Part shown: piece by piece, positions 56,420-64,000 of the stretch
Layout: each line of letters begins with the position of its first letter
How positions within the stretch are numbered: the stretch's first letter is position 1
Source of the DNA: Rugosimonospora sp040255525
GTDB lineage: Bacteria; Actinomycetota; Actinomycetes; Mycobacteriales; Micromonosporaceae
NCBI GenBank assembly: GCA_040255525.1
Contig: JBDZVD010000024.1
Location: 3,502-67,501, forward strand
Length of the DNA: 64,000 bases
Direction: 5' to 3'
Position numbers and translations under genes: made by a program
Notes under the pieces: model-generated
What the model saw: only the letters and a program-made list of their open reading frames with translations
Database searches by the model: none
Told to the model about the DNA's origin: nothing

Positions 56420-57733
56420 TCAGTTCAGGTTGGTCACCAGTACCATGACGCTCAGCACGTACGCGACCGGCGAGGCCAGCGCGAAGCCGCCGAGCGGGCC
56501 CTGCAGGTGCCGTGCGATCCACAGCGCCGGCCGCTCGCCGTCCAACTGCCTGCTCACCTCCGCATAGGAGACCGCGAGGTCGGCCAGCACCGCCACCAGG
56601 GCGGTCACCAGGCCGGTGATCGCGGCCCCGGACGGGTGCAGCCCGGCCAGTTCCGATCCCATGACGCTCGCCGCGACCGTTCCGGCCATCGCGCCCAGGA
56701 CCACTCCGATCGAGCCGCGCGGCACCTGGGGGCTGGTGCGTGGTGACGGCAGCAGGGTGTCCGCCAGCCTGGCGACCACCAGGGCGACTCCGGCGGCGAC
56801 CAGACAGACGACGATCGCAGGGGTACCCGGCGCGTGCCGGCCCAAAACAATCAGCATCGCGAAGCAGACCACGCCGATGACGACGATCAGCGTGCTGCCC
56901 AGCGACTCAGTGACGCGCGGCCGGGGGCTGGGGCGCAGCAGCTGCCCGGCGACCGCCGCGCCGACCGCGGCCACCATGATCAGGCCGAGCGGGGCGAGCG
57001 AGGCGTGCTGCGGCACGGAGGCGGCCACGTCCGCGCCGGCCGCGGCGGCCAGGGCCACGCCCGCGACGATCCGGGGCCCGGCGGGCCGGATGGTCGCCGT
57101 CCACGCCAGGACAAACAGGATCTGCACCCCGAAGATCACGAGCGCGTACGAGCCGGGCGCCGTGGACGCACCGAGAATGAGCGCGAGCCCGAGCAGGCCA
57201 GCGAACCCGGCCACGGACAGGGAGAGCAGCCGGTTGACCGGCGCCACCTGCTCGCCGCGCTCCTGGAGCCAGCTCGGCAGGTCGGACTGCATGTTGCTGG
57301 TGAGGCCGGTCTCCTGCCCGTCCGCCGCCCGGCGGCGGTGCGGCCTGCGCAACCGGCGACCGCCCTCGTCCGGCCCGGTCACGACCCGGGTGGCGTCGTC
57401 CCGGCGCTCACCCCGGACGGCATCACCCGGTCCCGGGTCGGCCTGCCACGACTGTGTCATGCCCTGCTCCACCCCCGCGCGTTGCTCCCCCCGGCCCCGC
57501 TCGGCGCGGACCCGGTCGGCACGGCCCCGCGGATCCTCCGCGGGCGGGCCGGCCGGGTAGTCGATCCCGCCGTCCTGCACCGCGCTCCAACCGAACGGAT
57601 CCGAGTCGTCGATGCGCCGGTCGGACGAGCCCGCGCGGCGGGGGCGGCGGGCACCGGCCCGCTGGCCGCGCCAGTCGTCGGGGCCGCCGCCTGCCGCCTC
57701 GCGGCCTCCGCCGGGGGGGAATGTCGGGGACAC
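56420..57733 (-). CDS. Large multi-pass membrane protein with disordered N-terminus
   Basis: 437 residues. The first 155 are polar and Arg/Gly/Asp-rich. From LPSWLQERGEQVAPVNRLLS on there are about eight to nine hydrophobic segments (LLSLSVAGFAGLLGLALILG; YALVIFGVQILFVLAWTATI; GVALAAAAGADVAASVPQHA; LIVVIGVVCFAMLIVLGRHA; and others), ending VAYVLSVMVLVTNLN. It is conserved next to glnR in actinomycetes. I know no function. GTG 57733 is one possible start. ATG 57459 (TQSWQADPGPGD) or ATG 57291 just before the first helices are alternatives. Confidence 0.7.
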   Translation of the reverse strand: MSPTFPPGGGREAAGGGPDDWRGQRAGARRPRRAGSSDRRIDDSDPFGWSAVQDGGIDYPAGPPAEDPRGRADRVRAERGRGEQRAGVEQGMTQSWQADPGPGDAVRGERRDDATRVVTGPDEGGRRLRRPHRRRAADGQETGLTSNMQSDLPSWLQERGEQVAPVNRLLSLSVAGFAGLLGLALILGASTAPGSYALVIFGVQILFVLAWTATIRPAGPRIVAGVALAAAAGADVAASVPQHASLAPLGLIMVAAVGAAVAGQLLRPSPRPRVTESLGSTLIVVIGVVCFAMLIVLGRHAPGTPAIVVCLVAAGVALVVARLADTLLPSPRTSPQVPRGSIGVVLGAMAGTVAASVMGSELAGLHPSGAAITGLVTALVAVLADLAVSYAEVSRQLDGERPALWIARHLQGPLGGFALASPVAYVLSVMVLVTNLN

Positions 57734-57987
57734 GCCCCTGATCGTGCCAGAGCGTGACCAGTTGTCGCGACGCCGGCCGCCATCGGCATCCCGGCGGATA
57801 CCGGCGCGCACCCGTCTGGACCCGGTTCCGGCGGCGCACCCGGTACGCCGCCGGCCGAGCGCCGCACCGCCGCGCCGCCCGGAGTGCGTCACTTCACCTG
57901 GTGAGTTGACCTGGACCTTCGGTTATTCTCTTCTCGTAACCGCCCGTCAACGCCGTCGGGATGATCGACAACAGACGGAGGAGACGC

Positions 57988-58746
57988 GTGGAGATCCTGT
58001 TGTTGACCGGTAACCGTCCCGGCGAGCCGACCAGCGTCCTCCCGGCCCTGGACCTGTTGCCACACTCGGTGCGCACCGCACCGCGCGACGTACGCACGCT
58101 GGTCTCCGGCCCGTCGCCCGACGTGGTCATGATCGACGCCCGCAGCGAGCTGGCCGACGCCCGCGCCACCTGCCGGATGCTGCACGCCACCGGACTGGGA
58201 GTGCCGCTGCTCGCGGTCGTCTCCGAGTCGGGCCTCGTCGCGCTGTCCGCCGACTGGGGGCTCGACGACGTGGTACTCGCCTCGGCCGGCCCGGCCGAGG
58301 TCGAGGCGCGGCTGCGGCTCGCGGTCGGCCGGCAGGGGCAGGCCAACTCCAACGAGGGCACCCTGATCCGGGCCGGCGAACTGGCGATCGATCCAGACAC
58401 GTATGCGGCGAAGCTCAAGGGCCGGCCGCTCGACCTCACGTACAAGGAGTTCGAGCTGCTCAAGTTCCTCGCCCAGCACCCGGGCCGGGTGTTCACCCGG
58501 GACCAGCTGCTGCGCGAGGTGTGGGGCTATGACTACTTCGGCGGCACCCGCACCGTCGACGTGCACGTCCGGCGGCTGCGGGCCAAGCTCGGCTCCGAGT
58601 ACGAGTCGATGATCGGCACGGTCCGCCAGGTCGGGTACAAGTTCGTCGTCCCGCCGTCGCGGGCGCTCCCGGACACCGAGGCGGTCGGCGCCGTCGCCCC
58701 CGCGTCGGTCGCCGCGCCCGGGGCCGTCGCCGATCCGCGCTCCTGA
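57988..58746 (+). CDS. glnR: Nitrogen regulator GlnR (orphan OmpR-type)
   Basis: 252 residues. The receiver is atypical: the expected acidic cluster after strand 1 is missing (VEILLLTGNRPGEPTSVLPA) while the acceptor-position Asp is in DVVMIDARSELADARATCRM. GlnR acts without a kinase as a charge-stabilised dimer. The winged helix reads LDLTYKEFELLKFLAQHPGR, VFTRDQLLREVWGYDYFGGT and RTVDVHVRRLRAKLGSEYES. In Streptomyces and mycobacteria it controls glnA, amtB and other nitrogen genes. GTG 57988 follows GGAGGAG. Confidence 0.92.
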   Translation: MEILLLTGNRPGEPTSVLPALDLLPHSVRTAPRDVRTLVSGPSPDVVMIDARSELADARATCRMLHATGLGVPLLAVVSESGLVALSADWGLDDVVLASAGPAEVEARLRLAVGRQGQANSNEGTLIRAGELAIDPDTYAAKLKGRPLDLTYKEFELLKFLAQHPGRVFTRDQLLREVWGYDYFGGTRTVDVHVRRLRAKLGSEYESMIGTVRQVGYKFVVPPSRALPDTEAVGAVAPASVAAPGAVADPRS

Positions 58747-58931
58747 CCGAGGATCACCGCCGGCACCCGGTCGGGCGGGCGGGCCCAGCTTGGCCGGGAT
58801 CCGGCCGAGGTGAGCGTTTTGGCCGTGCCCTCGAAAGGGTGCGGCGCGGCCGCGATCTCGGCGGTCGCGGTCGGGCGCCATGGTGATCGGCGCGACTGTG
58901 GGCTCGCGGCGCGATGCCGGTAAGGACCGGA

Positions 58932-58937
58932 TACGGT
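58932..58937 (+). promoter_or_regulatory. -10 element of mshD
   Basis: TACGGT ends six bases before ATG 58944, giving a leaderless message. No -35 is recognisable. Confidence 0.45.
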
Positions 58938-58943
58938 TGCGGG

Positions 58944-59942
58944 ATGACCTCTACCGTGCCGGTGCGGCGCCTCGATCGACTGGATCCGCACCAGGTCGGC
59001 GAGGTGCTGGAACTGACCCGCGCGGCGGGCGACGCGGACGGGGCCCACCCGCTGTCCGAGCACGTGATGCTGCACGTCCGCCACGGTGGCGACGAACCGG
59101 CGGTCCATCTGGTCGTCCGGGTCGACGACCGGCTCGTCGGGTACGCGCACGTGGACACGACCGACACGATCGAGGGCGCCAGCGCCGAGTTGGTGGTACA
59201 CCCGATGTTCCGCCGGCGCGGGCTCGGCCGCGCCCTGGTGGCGGCGGCGACCGACGCGGCGACCGAGCACGACCCGACCGGCCGGCTGCGGCTGTGGGCG
59301 CACGGGGACCACCCGTCGGCCAGCGCCCTCGCCCTGTCCATGGGCTTCGAGCGGCACCGGGTGCTGTGGCAGATGCGCCGCTCGCTGTATGCGCCCGTCG
59401 AGGCGCCGCAGGTGCCGCCCGGCGTGCGGATCCGCGCGTTGCGGCCGGGCGAGGACGACGTCGCCTGGGTGGACCTCAACGCGCGGGCGTTCGCGCGCCA
59501 CCCCGACCAGGGCAAGTGGACGCTGAAGGACCTCCGGGTGCGGATGGCCGAGCCGTGGTTCGACCCGGCCGGGTTCCTGCTGGCCGAGCGCGAGCCGGGG
59601 CAGGACGGTGCGTCCGGCGCCGCCCGGCCCGGCCCGGAAGGCCAGCGGCCGATCCTGGGCTTCCACTGGACCAAGGTGCACGGCGCTCTGCGCGACGAGG
59701 GAGCCGGCACCCACCAGCACGACCCGATCGGCGAGGTGTACGTGCTGGGTGTCGACCCGTCCGCGCAGGGGCTCGGCCTGGGTACCGCGCTGACCCTGGC
59801 CGGCCTGCGTTACCTGCGCGGACGAGGACTGGACCAGGCGATGCTGTACGTCGACGAGAGCGACGCGTCGGCGGTCCACCTGTACCAGAAACTCGGGTTC
59901 GCGCGGTGGTCGACGGACGTGAGCTTCCGGCGCCGGATCTGA
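58944..59942 (+). CDS. mshD: Mycothiol synthase MshD
   Basis: 332 residues with two GNAT domains. The first ends in SAELVVHPMFRRRGLGRALV, the second, catalytic one in IGEVYVLGVDPSAQGLGLGT with QGLGLG binding acetyl-CoA, followed by AMLYVDESDASAVHLYQKLG (the DESDxSAVxLYxxLGF signature of MshD) and the FxRWSTDVSF end. It acetylates Cys-GlcN-inositol to mycothiol. With mshA also present, two of the four mycothiol steps are coded here. The order glnR-mshD-pst matches Rv0818-0820. Confidence 0.95.
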   Translation: MTSTVPVRRLDRLDPHQVGEVLELTRAAGDADGAHPLSEHVMLHVRHGGDEPAVHLVVRVDDRLVGYAHVDTTDTIEGASAELVVHPMFRRRGLGRALVAAATDAATEHDPTGRLRLWAHGDHPSASALALSMGFERHRVLWQMRRSLYAPVEAPQVPPGVRIRALRPGEDDVAWVDLNARAFARHPDQGKWTLKDLRVRMAEPWFDPAGFLLAEREPGQDGASGAARPGPEGQRPILGFHWTKVHGALRDEGAGTHQHDPIGEVYVLGVDPSAQGLGLGTALTLAGLRYLRGRGLDQAMLYVDESDASAVHLYQKLGFARWSTDVSFRRRI

Positions 59943-59972
59943 CCGCGCGCCTGCGGGACACCCGCGAGCAAC

Positions 59973-59992
59973 CATCGCGCGGCCGCGCGATG
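59973..59992. terminator. 20-bp perfect palindrome after mshD
   Basis: CATCGCGCGGCCGCGCGATG is self-complementary over all 20 bases and begins 31 bases after the mshD stop. It may be a hairpin that ends the mshD transcript, without a T-run, or an operator. The 59943-60247 gap also holds the PHO box and promoter of pstS and no gene. Confidence 0.45.
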
Positions 59993-60107
59993 CGGTGACC
60001 GAGGCACAGATATCCGAACCAGTCACCCGCGGAATCGGGCATCGGCACCACGGTTCACGCAACCGACATCTCGCCCTGGGCACATCGTCAACCAGTGCCC
60101 GGCACGT

Positions 60108-60129
60108 GTTCACCCCGCGTTCACTCGCG
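60108..60129 (+). promoter_or_regulatory. PHO box of the pst operon
   Basis: GTTCACC (60108) and GTTCACT (60119) are direct repeats with the exact 11-base period of the Streptomyces PhoP box. A further GTTCACG at 60053 lies 55 bases, five periods, upstream. A -10-like TACCGT is at 60157-60162. The RegX3/PhoP pair at 32.3-34.2 kb is the obvious regulator, active in phosphate starvation. Confidence 0.7.
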
Positions 60130-60247
60130 GCCTCTGCACCGTCCACCTGCCGCTCCTACCGTCCAGGGCATCCGGCCTGATCGCCGGCTACTGCGACGGT
60201 GGCTACCGCTGCCGTGAAGCTCTCGAAAACTCTCGAAGGGACAGCAC

Positions 60248-61363
60248 GTGAAGCTCCAGCGGCACGGCATCCTGGCTGGCCTCGCGCTGACCGCGACGTT
60301 CGCGCTCGCCGCGTGCGGCTCGGACAACAACACGACCCCGGCGGCGAACGCCGCCGGCGGTAGTTCCTCTGCGGCGAACCCCATTGCCTGCGCGAGCGGC
60401 ACTCTGAGCGCTCAGGGTTCGACCGCTCAGCAGAACGCCATCAACGAGTGGGTGAAGGACTACCAGACCTCCTGCTCCGGCGCCAACATCGTCTACCAGG
60501 GCACCGGCTCCGGCGCGGGCCAGCAGGCCTTCATCTCGGGCACCGCCGACTTCGCCGGCTCGGACTCGCCGCTCACCGCCGCCGACCAGCCGAAGGCCGA
60601 CGCCCGCTGCAAGACCGGCCCGGCGATCCACCTGCCGATGGCGGTCGGCCCGATCGCGGTGGTCTACAACATTCAGGGTGTGACCGGCCTGCAGCTCAGG
60701 CCCGCCACCCTAGCCAAGATCTTCGCCGGCAAGATCACCGCGTGGAACGACCCGGCGGTCAAGGCCGACAACCCGAGCGCCACGCTGCCGTCCACCAAGA
60801 TCCTGACGGTGCACCGCTCGGACAGCTCCGGCACCAGCGACAACTTCACCAAGTACCTGAGCACGGTAGACGCGGCCGACTGGACCTTCGGCCACGACAA
60901 GACCTGGAAGGGCCCGGGCGGCGACGCCGAGAAGGGTTCGGACGGCATCGCCTCGCTGCTCAGCAAGACCGACGGCGCGATCGGCTACGTCGAGTGGTCC
61001 TTCGCCCAGGCCGACAACCTGAACGTCGCGAAGGTCGGTAACGGCGCGGGCGAGTTCGCCGAACTGAACGGCGACTCTGCCGGCAAGACCATCGCCAGCG
61101 CCCAGACCACTGGCACCGGCGACGACATGCAGCTCAAGATCGATTACCGCACCACGGCCCCGGGCGCGTACCCGATCGTCCTGGTCACGTACGAGATCGT
61201 CTGCGAGAAAGGCAACGACACGAGCAAGCTGCCGCTGCTGAGGGACTTCCTGTCCTACACCGCCAGCACCGGTGGCCAGCAGGCCATCGCCACGGTGGGC
61301 TACGCGCCGCTCCCCGAGTCGGTCCGCACCAAGGTCGCCTCCACAGTGGACAACCTGAGCTGA
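60248..61363 (+). CDS. pstS: Phosphate ABC transporter substrate-binding lipoprotein
   Basis: 371 residues. The lipoprotein signal HGILAGLALTATFALAACGS has a lipobox LAAC with Cys23 acylated. The mature protein binds phosphate: ACASGTLSAQGSTAQQNAIN, VYQGTGSGAGQQAFISGTAD, FAGSDSPLT, HRSDSSGTSDNFTKYLS and SKTDGAIGYVEWSFAQADN are the phosphate-contact loops. The GTG start follows GAAGGGACA. It leads the pst operon; pstC begins 35 bases after it. Confidence 0.96.
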   Translation: MKLQRHGILAGLALTATFALAACGSDNNTTPAANAAGGSSSAANPIACASGTLSAQGSTAQQNAINEWVKDYQTSCSGANIVYQGTGSGAGQQAFISGTADFAGSDSPLTAADQPKADARCKTGPAIHLPMAVGPIAVVYNIQGVTGLQLRPATLAKIFAGKITAWNDPAVKADNPSATLPSTKILTVHRSDSSGTSDNFTKYLSTVDAADWTFGHDKTWKGPGGDAEKGSDGIASLLSKTDGAIGYVEWSFAQADNLNVAKVGNGAGEFAELNGDSAGKTIASAQTTGTGDDMQLKIDYRTTAPGAYPIVLVTYEIVCEKGNDTSKLPLLRDFLSYTASTGGQQAIATVGYAPLPESVRTKVASTVDNLS

Positions 61364-61398
61364 CGAGCACGACAGGTAGACGAATCGATAGGCAGACG

Positions 61399-62499
61399 AT
61401 GAGCCAACCATCGTTTCCGGGCTCCGCCGAGGCCGCTCCCGTGGTCCCGGCGGAGCCGCCGCGTGACCTGACTGTGCAAGACGACACCCGTACCGCCGGC
61501 GTCCCGCGTCACCGCTCCGGCGGCCGGACGCCGGTCGCCCCGATGGGCGGCGGTGGTGCCCTGCCCGCGAGACGGCGCTTCGGCGCGGACAGCGTCTTCC
61601 GCTGGTTCACCACCGGCGCCGGGACGCTTGTGCTGGTCGTCATCGTGGCCATCGCGATCTTCCTGATCGTGCGGGCCGTACCGGCGATCAGGGCCGACAA
61701 GGCCAACTTTCTGACCCACTTCGAGTGGTTCCCCAACGACCCGACCGACCCCAGGTTCGGTATCGCCTCGCTCGCGATCGGTACCGTGTCCAGCTCCGCG
61801 ATAGCGCTCGTCCTGGCGGTACCGGTGGCACTGGGCATCGCGTTGTGCCTGTCGCACTACGCGCCCAGGCGGCTGGCCAACGGGCTCGGCTTCCTGATCG
61901 ACCTGCTGGCGGCCGTGCCCAGCATCGTGTTCGGCCTCTGGGGCCGGGACTACCTGGTCGACCCGGTCCGGAACCTTTCCGGCTGGCTGCACCGGTACTT
62001 CGGCTGGATCCCGCTGTTCGGCAGCGACGGCCCGTACGGCAAGTCGATCCTGCTCGGCTCGCTCGTGCTCGCCATCATGGTCCTGCCGATCATCACGTCG
62101 CTGTCCCGCGAGGTGTTCCGGCAGGCATCGGGCATGAACGAAGAGGCGGCCCTGGCGCTCGGCGCGACGAAGTGGGAGATGATCCGCCTGGCGGTCATCC
62201 CTCACGGCCGTCCCGGCCTGGTCGCTTCGATCATGCTCGGCCTCGGCCGGGCGCTCGGCGAGACTATCGCTCTCGCGCTGACCCTCGGCGGCGGTCGGGG
62301 CATCGGGATCGACATCATCCACGACGGCGGCAACTCGATCGCCGCGAACATCGCCAACGGCTTCGGCGAGGCGAACGACATCGGCCGGAGCGCTCTGATC
62401 GCCTCCGGCCTCGTGCTGTTCGCGATCACGCTGATCGTCAACGTGATCGCGCGGGCGATCGTGTACCGGCGCCGTGAGTTCATCGGGAGCGCGGTGTGA
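61399..62499 (+). CDS. pstC: Phosphate ABC transporter permease PstC
   Basis: 366 residues. A long cytosolic N-terminus (about 70 residues, Pro/Arg-rich) precedes six membrane helices. The coupling loop has MNEEAALALGATKWEMIRLA, the EAA motif that meets PstB, and GLGRALGETIALALTLGGGR follows. With PstA it forms the channel. The stop overlaps the pstA start by four bases. Confidence 0.95.
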   Translation: MSQPSFPGSAEAAPVVPAEPPRDLTVQDDTRTAGVPRHRSGGRTPVAPMGGGGALPARRRFGADSVFRWFTTGAGTLVLVVIVAIAIFLIVRAVPAIRADKANFLTHFEWFPNDPTDPRFGIASLAIGTVSSSAIALVLAVPVALGIALCLSHYAPRRLANGLGFLIDLLAAVPSIVFGLWGRDYLVDPVRNLSGWLHRYFGWIPLFGSDGPYGKSILLGSLVLAIMVLPIITSLSREVFRQASGMNEEAALALGATKWEMIRLAVIPHGRPGLVASIMLGLGRALGETIALALTLGGGRGIGIDIIHDGGNSIAANIANGFGEANDIGRSALIASGLVLFAITLIVNVIARAIVYRRREFIGSAV

Positions 62500-63596
62500 C
62501 CGGCATGACGACCATTGCCACGTCCTCGTCGGCGCCGCCGACCAACGCGCTGAAGTCCCGGCGCCTGCCGGCCTGGACGCTGGTGGCGATCGGAGTCGCC
62601 TCCGCCGTACTCGCGGTCCTGCTGTTTCCGGTCGGCGGGCTGATGGGCGGTGGGTGGGTGCTCACCGCGGTGGGTGCCGTCCTCGGCTTCCTGATCGCCC
62701 TGGCGATCGTCTCCTGGGCGGTCGAGGGCCGGCGGGCGGCACGCAACCGGGTGGCCACGTCGCTGATCTACTCGTCCCTCGTGCTCGCCCTGCTGCCGCT
62801 GGTCTCCGTGGTGATCACGCTGCTGAACAAGGGCCGGACACGGCTGGACGGCACGTTCTTCAACAACTCGATGCGCAACATCACCGCGTTCGACTCGGGC
62901 GGCGGCGCGTACCACGCGATCATCGGCACCCTGGAGCAGGCGGGCCTCGCGACGTTGATCACGGTACCCCTGGGCGTCGCGGGTGCCATCTACATCGTCG
63001 AGTACGGCAAGGGCAGGCTGGCCAGTGCGATCCGGTTCTTCGTGGACGTGATGACCGGCATCCCGTCGATCGTGGCCGGCCTGTTCATCCTGGCGTTCTG
63101 GGTACTGATGGTCTCGCCGCACTTCTCCCCGACCCACCAGCCGTTCGACTCCGGCTTCGCCGCGGCCCTCGCGCTGTTCGTGCTGATGCTGCCGACCGTC
63201 ACCCGGTCGACCGAGGAGATGCTCCGGCTGGTGCCGGCGGCGCTGCGGGAGGGTTCGTTCGCGCTCGGCATCCCGAAGTGGAAGACGATCATGCGGATCG
63301 CGCTCCCCACCGCGCTGCCCGGCATCGTCACCGGCATCATGCTCGCCATCGCCCGCGCGGCCGGCGAGACCGCGCCGGTACTGCTGGTCGCCGGTGGCAC
63401 CCCGAACCGCAACTTCAACCCGTTCGAGGGCAACCAGGAATCGCTCTCGGTCTATATCTACGACCAGGCCGGCGCGGCCACCAAGTACGGCCCGCCCCGG
63501 GCCTGGACCGCGGCGCTGACCCTGGTCACGCTTGTGTTCCTCCTCACGGTCGCGGCAAAGCTGCTGTCGCGCCGGACGAAGTTGAACCGGAAATGA
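62496..63596 (+). CDS. pstA: Phosphate ABC transporter permease PstA
   Basis: 366 residues with an extra pair of helices near the N-terminus (WTLVAIGVASAVLAVLLFPV; WVLTAVGAVLGFLIALAIVS) before the six-helix core. Core motifs are GTLEQAGLATLITVPLGVAG, IPSIVAGLFILAFWVLM, LVPAALREGSFALGIPKWKT (EAA loop) and IARAAGETAPVLLVAGGTPN. It pairs with PstC. The start overlaps the pstC stop. Confidence 0.95.
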   Translation: MTGMTTIATSSSAPPTNALKSRRLPAWTLVAIGVASAVLAVLLFPVGGLMGGGWVLTAVGAVLGFLIALAIVSWAVEGRRAARNRVATSLIYSSLVLALLPLVSVVITLLNKGRTRLDGTFFNNSMRNITAFDSGGGAYHAIIGTLEQAGLATLITVPLGVAGAIYIVEYGKGRLASAIRFFVDVMTGIPSIVAGLFILAFWVLMVSPHFSPTHQPFDSGFAAALALFVLMLPTVTRSTEEMLRLVPAALREGSFALGIPKWKTIMRIALPTALPGIVTGIMLAIARAAGETAPVLLVAGGTPNRNFNPFEGNQESLSVYIYDQAGAATKYGPPRAWTAALTLVTLVFLLTVAAKLLSRRTKLNRK

Positions 63597-63616
63597 TCGG
63601 CACACGGGAGTCGGCA

Positions 63617-64000
63617 ATGGCGAAGCGGATCGAAGCGGTCGGCGTCACCGCGTACTACGGCGCCTTCAAGGCGATCGACGGCATCAGCATGGTGATCGAG
63701 CCCGAGTCGGTCACCGCGCTGATCGGGCCGTCCGGCTGCGGGAAGTCGACGTTCCTGCGCTCGATCAACCGGATGCACGAGGTGCTGCCCGGTGCCCGGG
63801 TCGAGGGCAGGCTGACCATCGACAGCCAGGACATCTACGCGCGTGACGTGGACGTGACGGCGGTACGGCGGACGATCGGCATGGTCTTCCAGCGACCCAA
63901 CCCGTTCCCGACCATGTCCATCTACGACAATGTGGTGGCCGGGCTGCGGCTGGGCGGCGTACGCCGGAAGTCGGTGCTGGACGACGCGTGCGAGGAGGCG
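63617..64000 (+). CDS. pstB: Phosphate ABC transporter ATP-binding protein PstB, cut by the window end
   Basis: The first 128 codons. VTAYYGAFKAIDGISMVIEP precedes Walker A (IGPSGCGKSTFLRSINRMHE, residues 37-45 GPSGCGKST), and the Q-loop follows in TIGMVFQRPNPFPTMSIYDN, which is the PstB signature. Signature and Walker B lie outside. The ATG at 63617 follows GGGAG; an in-frame ATG at 63593 overlaps the pstA stop and would add eight residues. A phoU gene, common next in such operons, is not visible. Confidence 0.94.
   Translation, partial: MAKRIEAVGVTAYYGAFKAIDGISMVIEPESVTALIGPSGCGKSTFLRSINRMHEVLPGARVEGRLTIDSQDIYARDVDVTAVRRTIGMVFQRPNPFPTMSIYDNVVAGLRLGGVRRKSVLDDACEEA

Noticed and set aside
57924..57940. 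GlnR-box-like GTTA...TAAC before glnR
   Set aside because: The arms do not keep the GTnAC-N6-GAAAC spacing; too weak to list.
1..64000. Prophage, transposon or CRISPR content
   Set aside because: No transposase, integrase, cas gene or spaced repeats were seen; composition is even across the window.

Overview
The window is a 64 kb piece of a very GC-rich chromosome whose codons end almost always in G or C. Content and gene order point to a filamentous actinomycete, probably Micromonosporaceae. The main reasons are a BldN-type developmental sigma factor with a long pro-region, mycothiol genes (mshA, mshD), actinobacterial Rex and GlnR, many leaderless starts, and local gene order matching Mycobacterium tuberculosis blocks Rv0474-0476, Rv0486-0512 and Rv0812-0820 and the Streptomyces bldN/rsbN region. 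The family assignment is inference. I see no prophage, insertion sequence, CRISPR array, rRNA or tRNA; this is core chromosome.

Layout. 1-9.8 kb: a START-like/DivIVA pair, the korAB 2-oxoacid:ferredoxin oxidoreductase, a cyclase-domain STAND regulator, an FmdB zinc ribbon, a lytic transglycosylase and a tandem acetyltransferase. 9.8-15.8 kb: the rex-hemA-hemC-hemD-hemB operon on the minus strand behind a Rex operator that covers the -35 box. 15.9-20.5 kb: a NarL-type two-component pair, a HAD phosphatase, a glutaredoxin-like protein and an acyl-CoA synthetase. 20.5-23.1 kb: repeat-rich DNA, a short translated leader, bldN and its rsbN-like anti-sigma gene, closed by a strong terminator. 23.1-32.3 kb: SerB1-like HAD, acyltransferase, epimerase, ribosomal bS22, small HTH, proline dehydrogenase, an ATP-grasp-like protein missing a core segment, a CGNR regulator, an isomerase, Ppx/GppA and a Cys-rich protein. 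32.3-38 kb: regX3/phoP-senX3/phoR, gpmA, an 840 bp structured gap, ybjN and mshA. 38-40.8 kb: SDR, methyltransferase and a mycothiol-dependent family enzyme. 40.8-50.7 kb: a long minus-strand run with two tandem-YbjQ proteins and a partner, macrodomain, EI24, alanyl-tRNA editing, hydrolase, DUF2516, HbhA-like, XRE regulator, asparaginase, BKACE and YgfZ, ending with Fur. 51-59.9 kb: PabC-like, nitrobindin, DsrE, a sulfurtransferase operon behind a Cys-rich leader peptide, LmeA, a membrane protein, glnR and mshD. 60-64 kb: pstSCAB behind a PHO box, with pstB cut by the window end.

The genes form linked circuits. Rex senses NADH/NAD+ and sits with haem synthesis. MshA and MshD are the first and last steps of mycothiol synthesis, near a mycothiol-dependent family enzyme. 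RegX3/PhoP is expected to act on its own promoter and on pstS through the direct repeats described. BldN is predicted to be held by its membrane anti-sigma partner. The least explained items are the YbjQ operon (40.8-43.0 kb), the structured gap at 35.3-36.1 kb, the bldN leader ORF and the senX3 gene without membrane segments.
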